64,000 bases of DNA from CBDCKN01 sp965219035 (GTDB lineage Bacteria; Gemmatimonadota; Gemmatimonadetes; Longimicrobiales; Gaopeijiaceae), in NCBI GenBank assembly GCA_965219035.1, contig CBDCMR010000001.1, positions 124,001 through 188,000 on the forward strand, read 5' to 3'. A program made the position numbers and the translations under genes. Under the pieces are notes generated by a model. That model was not told the DNA's origin. It did not search any database and was given only the letters and a program-made list of their open reading frames with translations. Shown here one piece after another: positions 1 to 7,074 of this stretch. How positions within the stretch are numbered: the first letter of the stretch is position 1; each line of letters begins with the position of its first letter.

Positions 1-119
1 CGCTGGCCTGAGACCTCATGTTGACCGCTTTGGTCCGGCCTCTCACGTTATCCCGACCCGTCAAAGGGCTTTTGTTTTTCCGATTCTTGGCGAAAGGGTA
101 GAATCCGACGAGGTGCATC

Positions 120-2402
120 ATGGAGTCGATGGGTACTTTGGGTGAGCGTTCGCGTGTCCTGACCTGCCTCGGCGGGGTTCTCTTCTTGACTGCCTGCGGT
201 GGGGCCGCCACACCGGCGCCCCCGCCGGCACCGGTAGCCGACCCCGATCCGGCGGACCTACCGGCGGAGATGGTTGCCGAAGTTCCGCCTCAAACCGCCG
301 AGCCTCAGCCCTTCGTGTACGGGGTCGACCTCGACACGGTCCAGGCCAGCCGTTTCGATCAGGGGAAGATGTGGACCTTCGAGCTTCCCCCGGTCGACTA
401 CCTCGAGGAGACGTACGGATTCCGTCCGGACGACGCATGGTTCGAGAAGGCCCGACTCGGCTCGCTGCGGCTCTCGAACTGCTCGGCTTCCTTCGTCTCT
501 CCGAACGGACTCGTCCTGACCAACCACCACTGCGCGCGCGAGTTCGTCTCGCAGGTCTCGGGCGACGGGGAGTCGCTTCTCGACGACGGCCTGGTGACGC
601 GGGACCTCGCCGACGAGCGGTCCCTGGAGGACTTCCAGGCCGACCAGCTCGTCGACATCGTCGACGTCACCGACGAGGTGAACTCGACGCTCGACGCGCT
701 TCCCGCCCCGCAGCGGGTAGAGCGGCGCGAGAGCCTCCTCGAAGAGATCGAGGCGCGCATCTTGGAGGAGCGGGGTGGTGAGGACTCCGGGCACGTGGTC
801 GAGATGATCTCGCTGTACAACGGGGGGCGCACGTCCGCGTATGTCTTCCGCCGCTACACGAAGGCGAAGCTCGTCATCGCGCCCGAGCTGCAGATCGGAT
901 TCTTCGGTGGCGACCCCGACAACTTCACATACCCCCGCTACAACCTCGATTTCTCCTTCTTCCGCATTTACGACGACGACGGGCAGCCGCTGTCGACCGA
1001 GAACTACTTCCAATTCGACGACGACGGTCTGGAGGAGGGCGATCCCATCTTCATCGTCGGCAATCCCGGCTCGACCAGCCGACTCCAAACCGTGGCCGAG
1101 CTCGAGTTCCGCCGAGACGTGAACGACCGCTCGATCCTCGACCTGCTGCGCTCCCGGATGGAGGCCCTCGACTCATACATCAAGGGGTTTCCGGAGGACG
1201 CCGAGGAGCGAGATCTCAGGAATACGTATTTTAGCTTGTCGAACTCCTTGAAGGCGTATACGGGGCAGGTGCGCGGCCTCGAGGACGCGATCATCATCGC
1301 GCGCCGCAAGGACACCGAACGGGATTTCCAGGCGGCGATCGACGCCGATCCGGCGCTCTCTGGCCGTTACGGATCGCTGATCGCCGATATGGCCGAGCAA
1401 CAGGATCACAAGCGCGCACAGGCGCCCGGCTTTGGCGCCTTCCTCGCGATGACGAGTCCAGCTATGGCATCATCGACGCTGCATCGCGCCCTTATCGCCT
1501 TTCAGATCCTGAGCGCACGCCAGGGCGGCGCTCCCGCCGAGGCGATCGAAGGCCTCGTGGAGCGGCTGCAAGGCGTCCCAGATCAGGCTCCCGAGCTCGA
1601 CCAGGCGTTCGTCGAGGCACGGTTCCGCGACTTCACTCACTTCTACGGTGACAGCTCACCGCTCTCCACGGCGGTGCTGCAGGGCATGAGCGTCGAGGCC
1701 CGGGCCGCTGCCGTGGTCAGTGGGTCGCAGCTCCAAGACTCGGCGACCGCGGTCGCCGCGATCGAGAACAACACGTTGACCATGGCCGACCCCGCGCTCG
1801 GGATCGTGCGCGCCTATCTGCCTACCTTCTCCCAGTTCCAGCAGATCGTCGCGTCTGTCTTCCCGCAGGAGGAGGAGATCGCTGCCGAGCTAGGTCGGGC
1901 CCGCTTCGAGATCTACGGGACCGATGAGCCGCCCGACGCAACCTTCTCGCTCAGGATCGCCGACGGGGTCGTGATCGGATACGACTACAACGGCACGCGG
2001 GCGCCGGCGTTCACCACGATCTACGGGCTGTACGACCGCCACTACTCGCACGCGGGTGACGATGACTGGGCACTCCCAGACCGCTGGCTGGACGCGCGGG
2101 AGACGCTCGATCTCTCGACGCCGATCAACTTCGTCTCGACGGCCGACATCATCGGCGGCAACTCCGGTTCGCCGGTTCTGGACCAGGAGCTCGAGGTGGT
2201 GGGCGTGGTCTTCGACGGCAACATCGAGAGCCTGCCGGGCGACTACATCTACCTTCCGGAGCTGAACCGGTCCGTCACGGTCGACGTGCGTGCCATCCTG
2301 GAGGCCCTCGACGAGATTTACGACAGCGACAGGTTGGTGCTGGAGCTCACCACGGGTCGACTCGTGGAAACCGAGGAGGAGGCCGACCGGGCAGGGCGCT
2401 AG
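120..2402 (+). CDS. S46 family dipeptidyl-peptidase (DPP7/DPP11-like), lipoprotein
   Basis: A 760-residue protein of the length usual for S46 serine exopeptidases, which remove dipeptides from the N-terminus of oligopeptides outside the cytoplasmic membrane. The N-terminus has a hydrophobic stretch ending in a lipobox-like LTAC (Cys26), so it is probably a lipoprotein. The chymotrypsin-like catalytic elements are visible: TNHHC near residue 137 carries the His, the NLDFSFFRIYD stretch carries the likely Asp, and GGNSGSPVLD near residue 680 carries the Ser. The C-terminal run FDGNIESLPGDYIY is typical of the family. I cannot tell DPP7 (hydrophobic P1) from DPP11 (acidic P1). A second ATG lies three codons inside. 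It converges on the downstream transporter. Confidence 0.92.
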   Translation: MESMGTLGERSRVLTCLGGVLFLTACGGAATPAPPPAPVADPDPADLPAEMVAEVPPQTAEPQPFVYGVDLDTVQASRFDQGKMWTFELPPVDYLEETYGFRPDDAWFEKARLGSLRLSNCSASFVSPNGLVLTNHHCAREFVSQVSGDGESLLDDGLVTRDLADERSLEDFQADQLVDIVDVTDEVNSTLDALPAPQRVERRESLLEEIEARILEERGGEDSGHVVEMISLYNGGRTSAYVFRRYTKAKLVIAPELQIGFFGGDPDNFTYPRYNLDFSFFRIYDDDGQPLSTENYFQFDDDGLEEGDPIFIVGNPGSTSRLQTVAELEFRRDVNDRSILDLLRSRMEALDSYIKGFPEDAEERDLRNTYFSLSNSLKAYTGQVRGLEDAIIIARRKDTERDFQAAIDADPALSGRYGSLIADMAEQQDHKRAQAPGFGAFLAMTSPAMASSTLHRALIAFQILSARQGGAPAEAIEGLVERLQGVPDQAPELDQAFVEARFRDFTHFYGDSSPLSTAVLQGMSVEARAAAVVSGSQLQDSATAVAAIENNTLTMADPALGIVRAYLPTFSQFQQIVASVFPQEEEIAAELGRARFEIYGTDEPPDATFSLRIADGVVIGYDYNGTRAPAFTTIYGLYDRHYSHAGDDDWALPDRWLDARETLDLSTPINFVSTADIIGGNSGSPVLDQELEVVGVVFDGNIESLPGDYIYLPELNRSVTVDVRAILEALDEIYDSDRLVLELTTGRLVETEEEADRAGR

Positions 2403-2421
2403 CGAGAGAGGGTGTTCGGAA

Positions 2422-2436
2422 CCGGCGATCCGCCGG
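2422..2436. terminator. Possible bidirectional hairpin between convergent genes
   Basis: A perfect 6-bp stem with a 3-nt loop (CCGGCG-ATC-CGCCGG) sits between the stop of the S46 peptidase and the stop of the convergent SLC13 gene. There is no T tract on either side, so intrinsic termination is only a possibility. Confidence 0.3.
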
Positions 2437-2437
2437 C

Positions 2438-4213
2438 CTACAGGGGCCAGAACCAGGGAATCAAGAGCGTGCCCAAGACCCAGAATATGAGGTTGAGCGG
2501 TGCGCCCACACGAACGAAATCCAGGAACCGGTACTGGCCGGGCCCGTAGATCATCGTGTTCGTCTGGTAGCCAACCGGCGTCATGAAGCTCGACGACGCC
2601 GCAAACACGACCGCGAACATGAAGGCGCGCGGGTCCGCGTCGATCGAATGCGCGGTGGTGATCGCGATGGGGAGTAACAGCGCGACGGTCGCGTTGTTCG
2701 ACATCACTTCTGTCAGCAACATGGTGATGCCGAAAAATGCAGCAAGCAGCACAATCGGCCCGAATCCACCGACCCCGCCAATCATCCCTTCCGCCAGCAT
2801 CGTCGAAGCGCCGGTTTTTTCCATTGCGGCGCCCAGCGCAAGCATGCCCGCCAGTAGGAAGAGCACGTTCCACTCGATCGCCCCGTAAGCCTCCTCCGTC
2901 GAGATGCACCCGCTCAGCACCATCATCAGGGCGCCCGCAGCTGCAGCAGCCACAATCGACAGCAGTCCGGTTGCCGCGATCACAAGGACCGAGGCCACGA
3001 TGACGAGCGCTTTGGTGGCCCTGCGCCGTCTGAAACGTGGGATCCCGGCCCTGGACACCAGCAGGAACACGCGCTGCTGGGTGAGATGCTCGATCCGATG
3101 GTCCGGTACGTCGATCAGCAGCGTGTCTCCCGGCATCAGCTTGATGTTCTGAACCTCGCCATGCGTCAGCGCTCCGTGCTGCCGGATGGCGAGCACCGCG
3201 GCTCCGTAGTTCTCTCGTAGACGCGACTCGGCGAGGGACTTCCCGGCCAGCGGTGAGCTGGGCCCCACCACGGCCTCAACCAGCCTGGTGTCGGTGGACT
3301 CGAGGTCCTCGTCACGCCACTTCACGCTCATTCCGAAGGTCACTCCGACGCGGTCCTTCAGCTCGTTGATCATGCGCAGATCCCCCTTGATTCGAAGAAC
3401 GTCGTGTTCGCGAAGGATGGTCGCAGGAGTCAGGCGCAGGGTGTCCCCACCGCGTAGGATCTGCAGAACTTCGATGCCGAGCTCTTCGACGAGCGGCGCC
3501 GATGCCAGCGACTGGCCGACTGACTTCGATCCGGCCTGCAACACGAGGTCGGTCAGGTAGTCGCCCATACCGAAGCTCCTCGTCAGATCCCCTTTACCGC
3601 GGTGGTCGGGAACGAGCTTTCTGCCCACCGTCATCATGTAGGCGACTCCGACGGCGAAGAAAATCACGCCCAGCTTGGTGAACTCGAACATGCCGAAGGC
3701 TCCGAGCCCTGCCTCCTCGGCTATCGCGCTCGCCAGGATGTTGGTCGACGTCCCGAGCACCGTGCACATGCCTCCAAACATGGAGGCGTAGGAGAGGGGC
3801 ATCAGCAGTTTCGAGGGGCTCGTGTCCGCTCGCCGCGCGACGACGATGACGACAGGGATCAGGATTGCCACCGCAGCCGTATTGTTCAGGAAGGATGACA
3901 GCACGCCTACACCCACCATCAGCACGAACAGCATCAGCCCCGAGCTGCGCCGGGCCAGTCTCCCGAGCGCTCTGCCAACGAAGTTCACCGCGCCGCTCCG
4001 GAACACTCCGGCGCTGAGCACGAACATCGCGCCAACCGTGACGGTTGCGGCGTTGGCGAAGCCGGCCAACCCCTCCGCCGGGGTGAGAATCCCGGAGACG
4101 AGAAGCGCGATCATGACGAGGATGGCCACTATGTCGGTGGAGAACTTCTCGGTGACAAACAGCACCACCGCACAGATCGTCAAGACCAGGACGAAGACGA
4201 TTTCCCACGTCAC
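2438..4213 (-). CDS. SLC13/DASS-type anion permease with two TrkA-C domains
   Basis: A 591-residue membrane protein. The first ~195 residues and residues ~390-591 are hydrophobic multi-span halves resembling the citrate/sulfate/dicarboxylate permease superfamily. The second half holds the conserved-type run FFGITMLLTEVMSNNATVAL. Between them lie two soluble RCK_C/TrkA-C modules (about 205-290 and 295-375), as in bacterial SLC13 proteins of the SdcS/YfbS kind. It likely imports sulfate or a dicarboxylate with sodium across the inner membrane; the substrate cannot be read from sequence. Sulfate activation genes occur later in the window but not next to it. Its 5' end abuts a truncated plus-strand gene. 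Confidence 0.88.
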   Translation of the reverse strand: MTWEIVFVLVLTICAVVLFVTEKFSTDIVAILVMIALLVSGILTPAEGLAGFANAATVTVGAMFVLSAGVFRSGAVNFVGRALGRLARRSSGLMLFVLMVGVGVLSSFLNNTAAVAILIPVVIVVARRADTSPSKLLMPLSYASMFGGMCTVLGTSTNILASAIAEEAGLGAFGMFEFTKLGVIFFAVGVAYMMTVGRKLVPDHRGKGDLTRSFGMGDYLTDLVLQAGSKSVGQSLASAPLVEELGIEVLQILRGGDTLRLTPATILREHDVLRIKGDLRMINELKDRVGVTFGMSVKWRDEDLESTDTRLVEAVVGPSSPLAGKSLAESRLRENYGAAVLAIRQHGALTHGEVQNIKLMPGDTLLIDVPDHRIEHLTQQRVFLLVSRAGIPRFRRRRATKALVIVASVLVIAATGLLSIVAAAAAGALMMVLSGCISTEEAYGAIEWNVLFLLAGMLALGAAMEKTGASTMLAEGMIGGVGGFGPIVLLAAFFGITMLLTEVMSNNATVALLLPIAITTAHSIDADPRAFMFAVVFAASSSFMTPVGYQTNTMIYGPGQYRFLDFVRVGAPLNLIFWVLGTLLIPWFWPL

Positions 4214-4244
4214 TTTTGCCTCCTGTGCTCGATGTGTTGGCCGG

Positions 4245-5111
4245 ATGCACCCGACGAATCTGGTTCAGAGCTGGCAGGGTGACGAAGCAGAAATCTTGAT
4301 CGCCCTGCATGCACGAAAGAGCTTCGAATCGATCCGGCGATTCCACGAAGTGCGGCAGGGAGCACCGCTGGTGGTCGCGTTGGCCGGAACCGATCTCTAT
4401 CGCGACCTCGACCAGAGCCACGAAGTGCTTCGCGACCTCGAGATGGCGACCCGCGTCGTGGCCCTGCAGCCGGCAGCGCTCGATCGCTTGCCCCGGGCGG
4501 TGCACGACAAGGTCCGTGTCATCCTACAGTCGGCCGAGCCCCCGCACTCGCCCCCGGAGACCTTGCCGGATCGATTCGAAGTCTCTGTGCTATCCCACCT
4601 CCGGGCGATCAAGGATCCACTGATGGCCGCGGCCGCGACCCGGCGCCTGCCGGCGACTTCGCGCATCGTCGTGCGGCACGCCGGTACCGCGCTCGACCAG
4701 GAGCTCGGCAAGCAAGCCCGCAAGGAGACCGAGACCAACCCGCGTTATCGATGGCTCGGGCCGCTACCGTTCGATCGAGCCCGTGAGCTGCTCGCGAGCT
4801 CCCGTCTGATGCTACTCAGCTCGCGCGACGAGGGCGGTGCCAACGTGGTCTCGGAAGCGATCGTTGCCGGGGTGCCGGTCCTGTCGACCGACATCCCGGG
4901 ATCCAAGGGACTGCTCGGTGATGACTACCCTGGGTACTTCCCGGTCGGCGACGACAAGGGCCTCGCGAGCCTTCTGGTACGAGCCGAGTCCGAGCCCGCG
5001 TATCTGGCTGAGCTAAAGGAACACTGCATGCGGTTGCGGCCTCGCTTTGCCCCGGAAAGAGAGCAGACGGCCTGGCGAGAGCTCCTGGGCAGCGTTCTCC
5101 GCACTCGCTAG
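4245..5111 (+). pseudogene. senB: 5'-truncated selenosugar synthase-like glycosyltransferase (SenB family)
   Basis: The 288 residues from the first ATG match the body of the TIGR04348/SenB glycosyltransferases, which use selenophosphate and a UDP-sugar to make a selenosugar for selenoneine biosynthesis. Family-like stretches include LIALHARKS (about 18-26), VALAGTDLYRD (44-54), LSHLRAIKDP (116-125) and EGGANVVSEAIVAG (196-209), the last being the donor-binding EX7E region. Homology as I recognise it starts only around base 4257. The usual first ~35 residues, with the IVTP...GSRxGN start of the Rossmann fold, are absent, because upstream DNA is the start of the opposite SLC13 gene. No senA or senC is present. 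It is probably a remnant, although the start codon is usable and the 3' part is intact. Another GT4 activity is possible. Confidence 0.65.
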
Positions 5112-5193
5112 CGGTCATCGACCGCGATCCGGCGCCCGAATCGCGCGGCCGGGCCGAGCGCAATCTTGCCCGCCGCGAGGTCGCCGGCTGTCC

Positions 5194-5325
5194 TCAGAGG
5201 ACAGGGGTCCCGGTGGCCATCCTCGTCTTCCTCTCCTCCTCGGCGAAGGCTCGGTACTCCGTTGCACGCTCCTTGGCCGAGAGCACTTTCGCAATCCGGT
5301 CGCGGACTTTGCGAGGGTCAGTCAT
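5194..5325 (-). CDS. 43-residue charged protein, third gene of the RHH-nucleotidyltransferase operon
   Basis: A 43-residue, highly charged, helix-prone protein starting MTDPRKVRDRIAKVLSAKER. Its ATG overlaps the end of the nucleotidyltransferase gene by 8 bp, which suggests translational coupling and makes the frame credible despite its size. Composition is about one third Lys/Arg plus Glu/Asp with no membrane segment. I do not recognise a family. From its position it could be a partner or regulator of the nucleotidyltransferase. The stop codon lies in a perfect hairpin (CTGTCCTC-A-GAGGACAG, 5188-5204), which could help end the transcript. Confidence 0.5.
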   Translation of the reverse strand: MTDPRKVRDRIAKVLSAKERATEYRAFAEEERKTRMATGTPVL

Positions 5326-5848
5326 TACCGTCCTCAAGAATCTCTTCCAGGGCGTAGAGCGTCTTTTGAGGGTAGCGCTCCATAGGGTAGAACCGGTCCA
5401 GAATCGCCACAGCGTCCTCGTAGGACGTCAGGTTCAGATAGCGGAGCAGAAAGCGTATGTCCGCTTCGTCGTGGAACTCGGCACCAAGGCGCATCGCGAG
5501 GCACTTCATGGCGAAGAGGTACTCCGGTGTCGCCGTCGCTACGGTCAGGTGCTCTAGCTCCAGGTAAGGCGCAAAGTCGCCACGGGTACTCAGATAACCC
5601 TTGGCCGCATCGTTGAGCCAATCGTCGGGGGCCGCCAGCTTGGCGGCGACGCGGCGCGCAGCCTCACCGATCTCCTTGGCGGGCAGGAAGTAGGCGTCCA
5701 CGTCCTGGGTTGACGCCCTCGCGCTGAACACCAGGCACATCACCGCGCCCCCCAGCAGAAAGACCTGTCCCCGAACGCCACCAGCGCCCAGCTCTTCATC
5801 GAGCGCTCGGAGAAGCTCGTGAATGCGGTCGCTTCCCAACTCACTCAT
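5318..5848 (-). CDS. DUF6036-type nucleotidyltransferase (possible toxin component)
   Basis: A 176-residue protein with the minimal nucleotidyltransferase signature: GG at residues 33-34 followed by TQDVD (47-51), whose two aspartates form the metal-binding DxD. This resembles AbiEii/MenT-like and DUF6036 proteins, several of which are toxins that modify tRNA or other targets. The ATG at 5848 lies 2 nt after the stop of the ribbon-helix-helix gene, so the two are co-translated. A longer in-frame reading upstream exists but runs through the RHH gene and has no support. Antitoxin-toxin function is an inference from gene order and operator structure. A housekeeping or mobile-element role remains possible. 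Confidence 0.72.
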   Translation of the reverse strand: MSELGSDRIHELLRALDEELGAGGVRGQVFLLGGAVMCLVFSARASTQDVDAYFLPAKEIGEAARRVAAKLAAPDDWLNDAAKGYLSTRGDFAPYLELEHLTVATATPEYLFAMKCLAMRLGAEFHDEADIRFLLRYLNLTSYEDAVAILDRFYPMERYPQKTLYALEEILEDGND

Positions 5849-5850
5849 GC

Positions 5851-6345
5851 TCAAACGCGGTCCCCCACGGCGGAGTCCACGAAGATGCTCCGACGCCGAA
5901 ACGCGGAGGGGGAGTGCGCCAACAAATGAAGCCTGAGACTGAGAAGCTCGGACGCGAAGTACGGCTCGTCGAGAGGCGGGACGGCCCGGACCCAATCCGG
6001 TATTGCCGCTTTTCTTGGGGACGCCGTGTGCTCGATCATCGATGCGACGTACGCGAGCTGCCACTGCGAGAGGGGGGTGCGGGGAGGGTCTCCGAACGCG
6101 ACCTCGAACTCTGTTCGATCGACCGTCGCAATGAAGTCGCTCAGGGCGGCCAGCGTCTGGGATGTGGTCTCGTCTCGGGCGAGTTCTGCCAACAACTCCT
6201 GGCACGTCTCCCGCTTGGACGGCTGGGCCTTGGACAGAAGCCACGCAGAGACGCTCATCCCCGCGGCGCGCGCTCGTGCAACGATTTCGGCCTTCTGCGA
6301 CGGTGAGATCCGGATCTGTAGCTGGGCCGTCTTCGTTTCGGACAT
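5851..6345 (-). CDS. Ribbon-helix-helix protein with C-terminal extension (possible antitoxin/repressor)
   Basis: A 164-residue protein. Residues 1-40 (MSETKTAQLQIRISPSQKAE, then a helix and MSVSAWLLSKA) look like a MobC/Arc-type ribbon-helix-helix DNA-binding domain: a short strand, then two helices. The remaining ~120 residues are acidic and soluble and I do not recognise them. The chosen ATG is preceded by an operator-like palindrome, and 19 further upstream codons in frame would run through it. It is the first gene of a three-gene operon with the nucleotidyltransferase and a small charged protein. In type II/IV systems the upstream DNA-binding protein usually autoregulates, which would fit. 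Confidence 0.7.
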   Translation of the reverse strand: MSETKTAQLQIRISPSQKAEIVARARAAGMSVSAWLLSKAQPSKRETCQELLAELARDETTSQTLAALSDFIATVDRTEFEVAFGDPPRTPLSQWQLAYVASMIEHTASPRKAAIPDWVRAVPPLDEPYFASELLSLRLHLLAHSPSAFRRRSIFVDSAVGDRV

Positions 6346-6376
6346 GTCCGAAGCATATGGCATCGGAGTCCATATA

Positions 6377-6394
6377 TCAATACATATGTATTGA
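6377..6394. promoter_or_regulatory. Perfect 18-bp palindrome, likely operator of the RHH operon
   Basis: TCAATACATATGTATTGA is its own reverse complement over all 18 bases and stands out as AT-rich in a GC-rich background. It lies 31 bp upstream of the RHH start and 26 bp after the stop of the upstream glutaredoxin. RHH dimers of dimers bind such palindromes, so autoregulation is likely. Confidence 0.65.
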
Positions 6395-6420
6395 CGGCAC
6401 AATTCGGATGGCCTTTGCGC

Positions 6421-6684
6421 CTACGCCGCCTCCACAGGGGTCGTGTGCTCGCAGCAGTCCACGAACTGCTCGAGCCGTTCGGGGCTGAACCCGGTTATGA
6501 AGTCGTTACCGTGGGCGATCACGGGAACTCCGACCCCACCGCTCAGAGAGCGCCACTCTCTCAGGGCTTCAACGTCCTGTGTGATGTCGAGCTCCTCGAA
6601 ATCACAACCGTGTTCCTTGAGCCAATCCTTGGCATCTCTGCAATAGGGTCACGTAGGGGTGGTGTAAACTCTGATCTTGGCCAT
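6421..6684 (-). CDS. Glutaredoxin with in-frame UGA at the active-site Cys (candidate selenoprotein)
   Basis: Read through one TGA (6649-6651), the minus strand gives an 87-residue glutaredoxin of normal length and order: MAKIRVYTTPT, then UGA at codon 12, then PYC, so the CPYC redox motif becomes U-P-Y-C with Cys15 retained. The cis-Pro motif GVPV (Pro54) and the closing GFSPERLEQF (65-74) are present. A strong Shine-Dalgarno (GAGGAGG, just upstream) precedes the ATG. The UGA falls exactly on the codon of the nucleophilic cysteine. A SECIS-like hairpin follows it. Sec-containing glutaredoxins are known in prokaryotes, so I infer selenocysteine. The alternative is a simple TGC-to-TGA nonsense mutation, which is credible in a window with other broken genes. 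No selA, selB, selC or selD is in the window. Confidence 0.75.
6619..6636 (-). promoter_or_regulatory. Candidate bacterial SECIS element
   Basis: Immediately 3' of the glutaredoxin UGA the mRNA can form a 7-bp stem with one bulged U. Pairs are G-C and A-U at the base (6636-6619 and 6635-6620), bulged U6634, then GCCAA (6633-6629) with UUGGC (6625-6621), and a 3-nt loop GGA (6628-6626). The loop starts 20 nt after the UGA and its first base is G, within the bacterial SECIS consensus (loop 16-37 nt downstream, G among the first two loop bases). A bulged U also occurs in the SelB-binding hairpin of E. coli fdhF. Binding is not shown. Confidence 0.6.
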
Positions 6685-6839
6685 AGGGGCCTCCTCGAGG
6701 GTGTGGACGTCGGACTTCCGATACCAAGAGAAGATGCGGCCGAATACAGGTCGTCGCGAGCCTTGTCCCCCTACTCCCTCCCTCCTACTCTCCAAGCCCA
6801 CCGACCCGCCCGGCCGCACGCGCGGCCGATTCCGCGGGG

Positions 6840-7025
6840 GACCGATCCAACAACCGGATCCAGATCTTCGATCAGGAGGGACGGTTCCTCGACGAGTGGC
6901 GGCAGTTCGGCCGGTCGAGCGGGATCTACATCACCGACGACGACACGATATATGTGGCGGACTCCGAGTCGTGGGGCCCGGCGGTGGTCCGCCGGAGAAT
7001 GTTGGAGAAGCACGTGCGGCGGTAG
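6840..7025 (+). pseudogene. 3' remnant of an NHL-propeller protein
   Basis: An open frame of 61 codons ending at a TAG reads as a propeller-blade C-terminal piece, with RIQIFDQEGRFLDEWRQFG followed by IYITDDDTIYVADSES. It closely parallels the blade RIQIFDQEGHFIDEW in the complete NHL protein at 55449-56546. No start codon or upstream blades are present, so only the last ~60 residues survive. The junction lies near 6838. The ~150 bp before it (6685-6838) hold the glutaredoxin leader and nothing else I recognise. Confidence 0.7.
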
Positions 7026-7074
7026 CGAGCACCAGTCTACGACGGCTCGGGAACGCCCGAGCAGGAGGAGCGAC

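Noticed and set aside
2438..4505. Long plus- and minus-strand frames opposite the SLC13 gene
   Set aside because: They are antisense shadows caused by high GC at third positions; they show no domain or signal.
6391..7074. A 964-codon reading frame extending the haem/propeller gene upstream
   Set aside because: Its first 228 codons run through the antisense of the glutaredoxin and a propeller remnant in another frame. The ATG at 7075 has the ribosome site and signal peptide.
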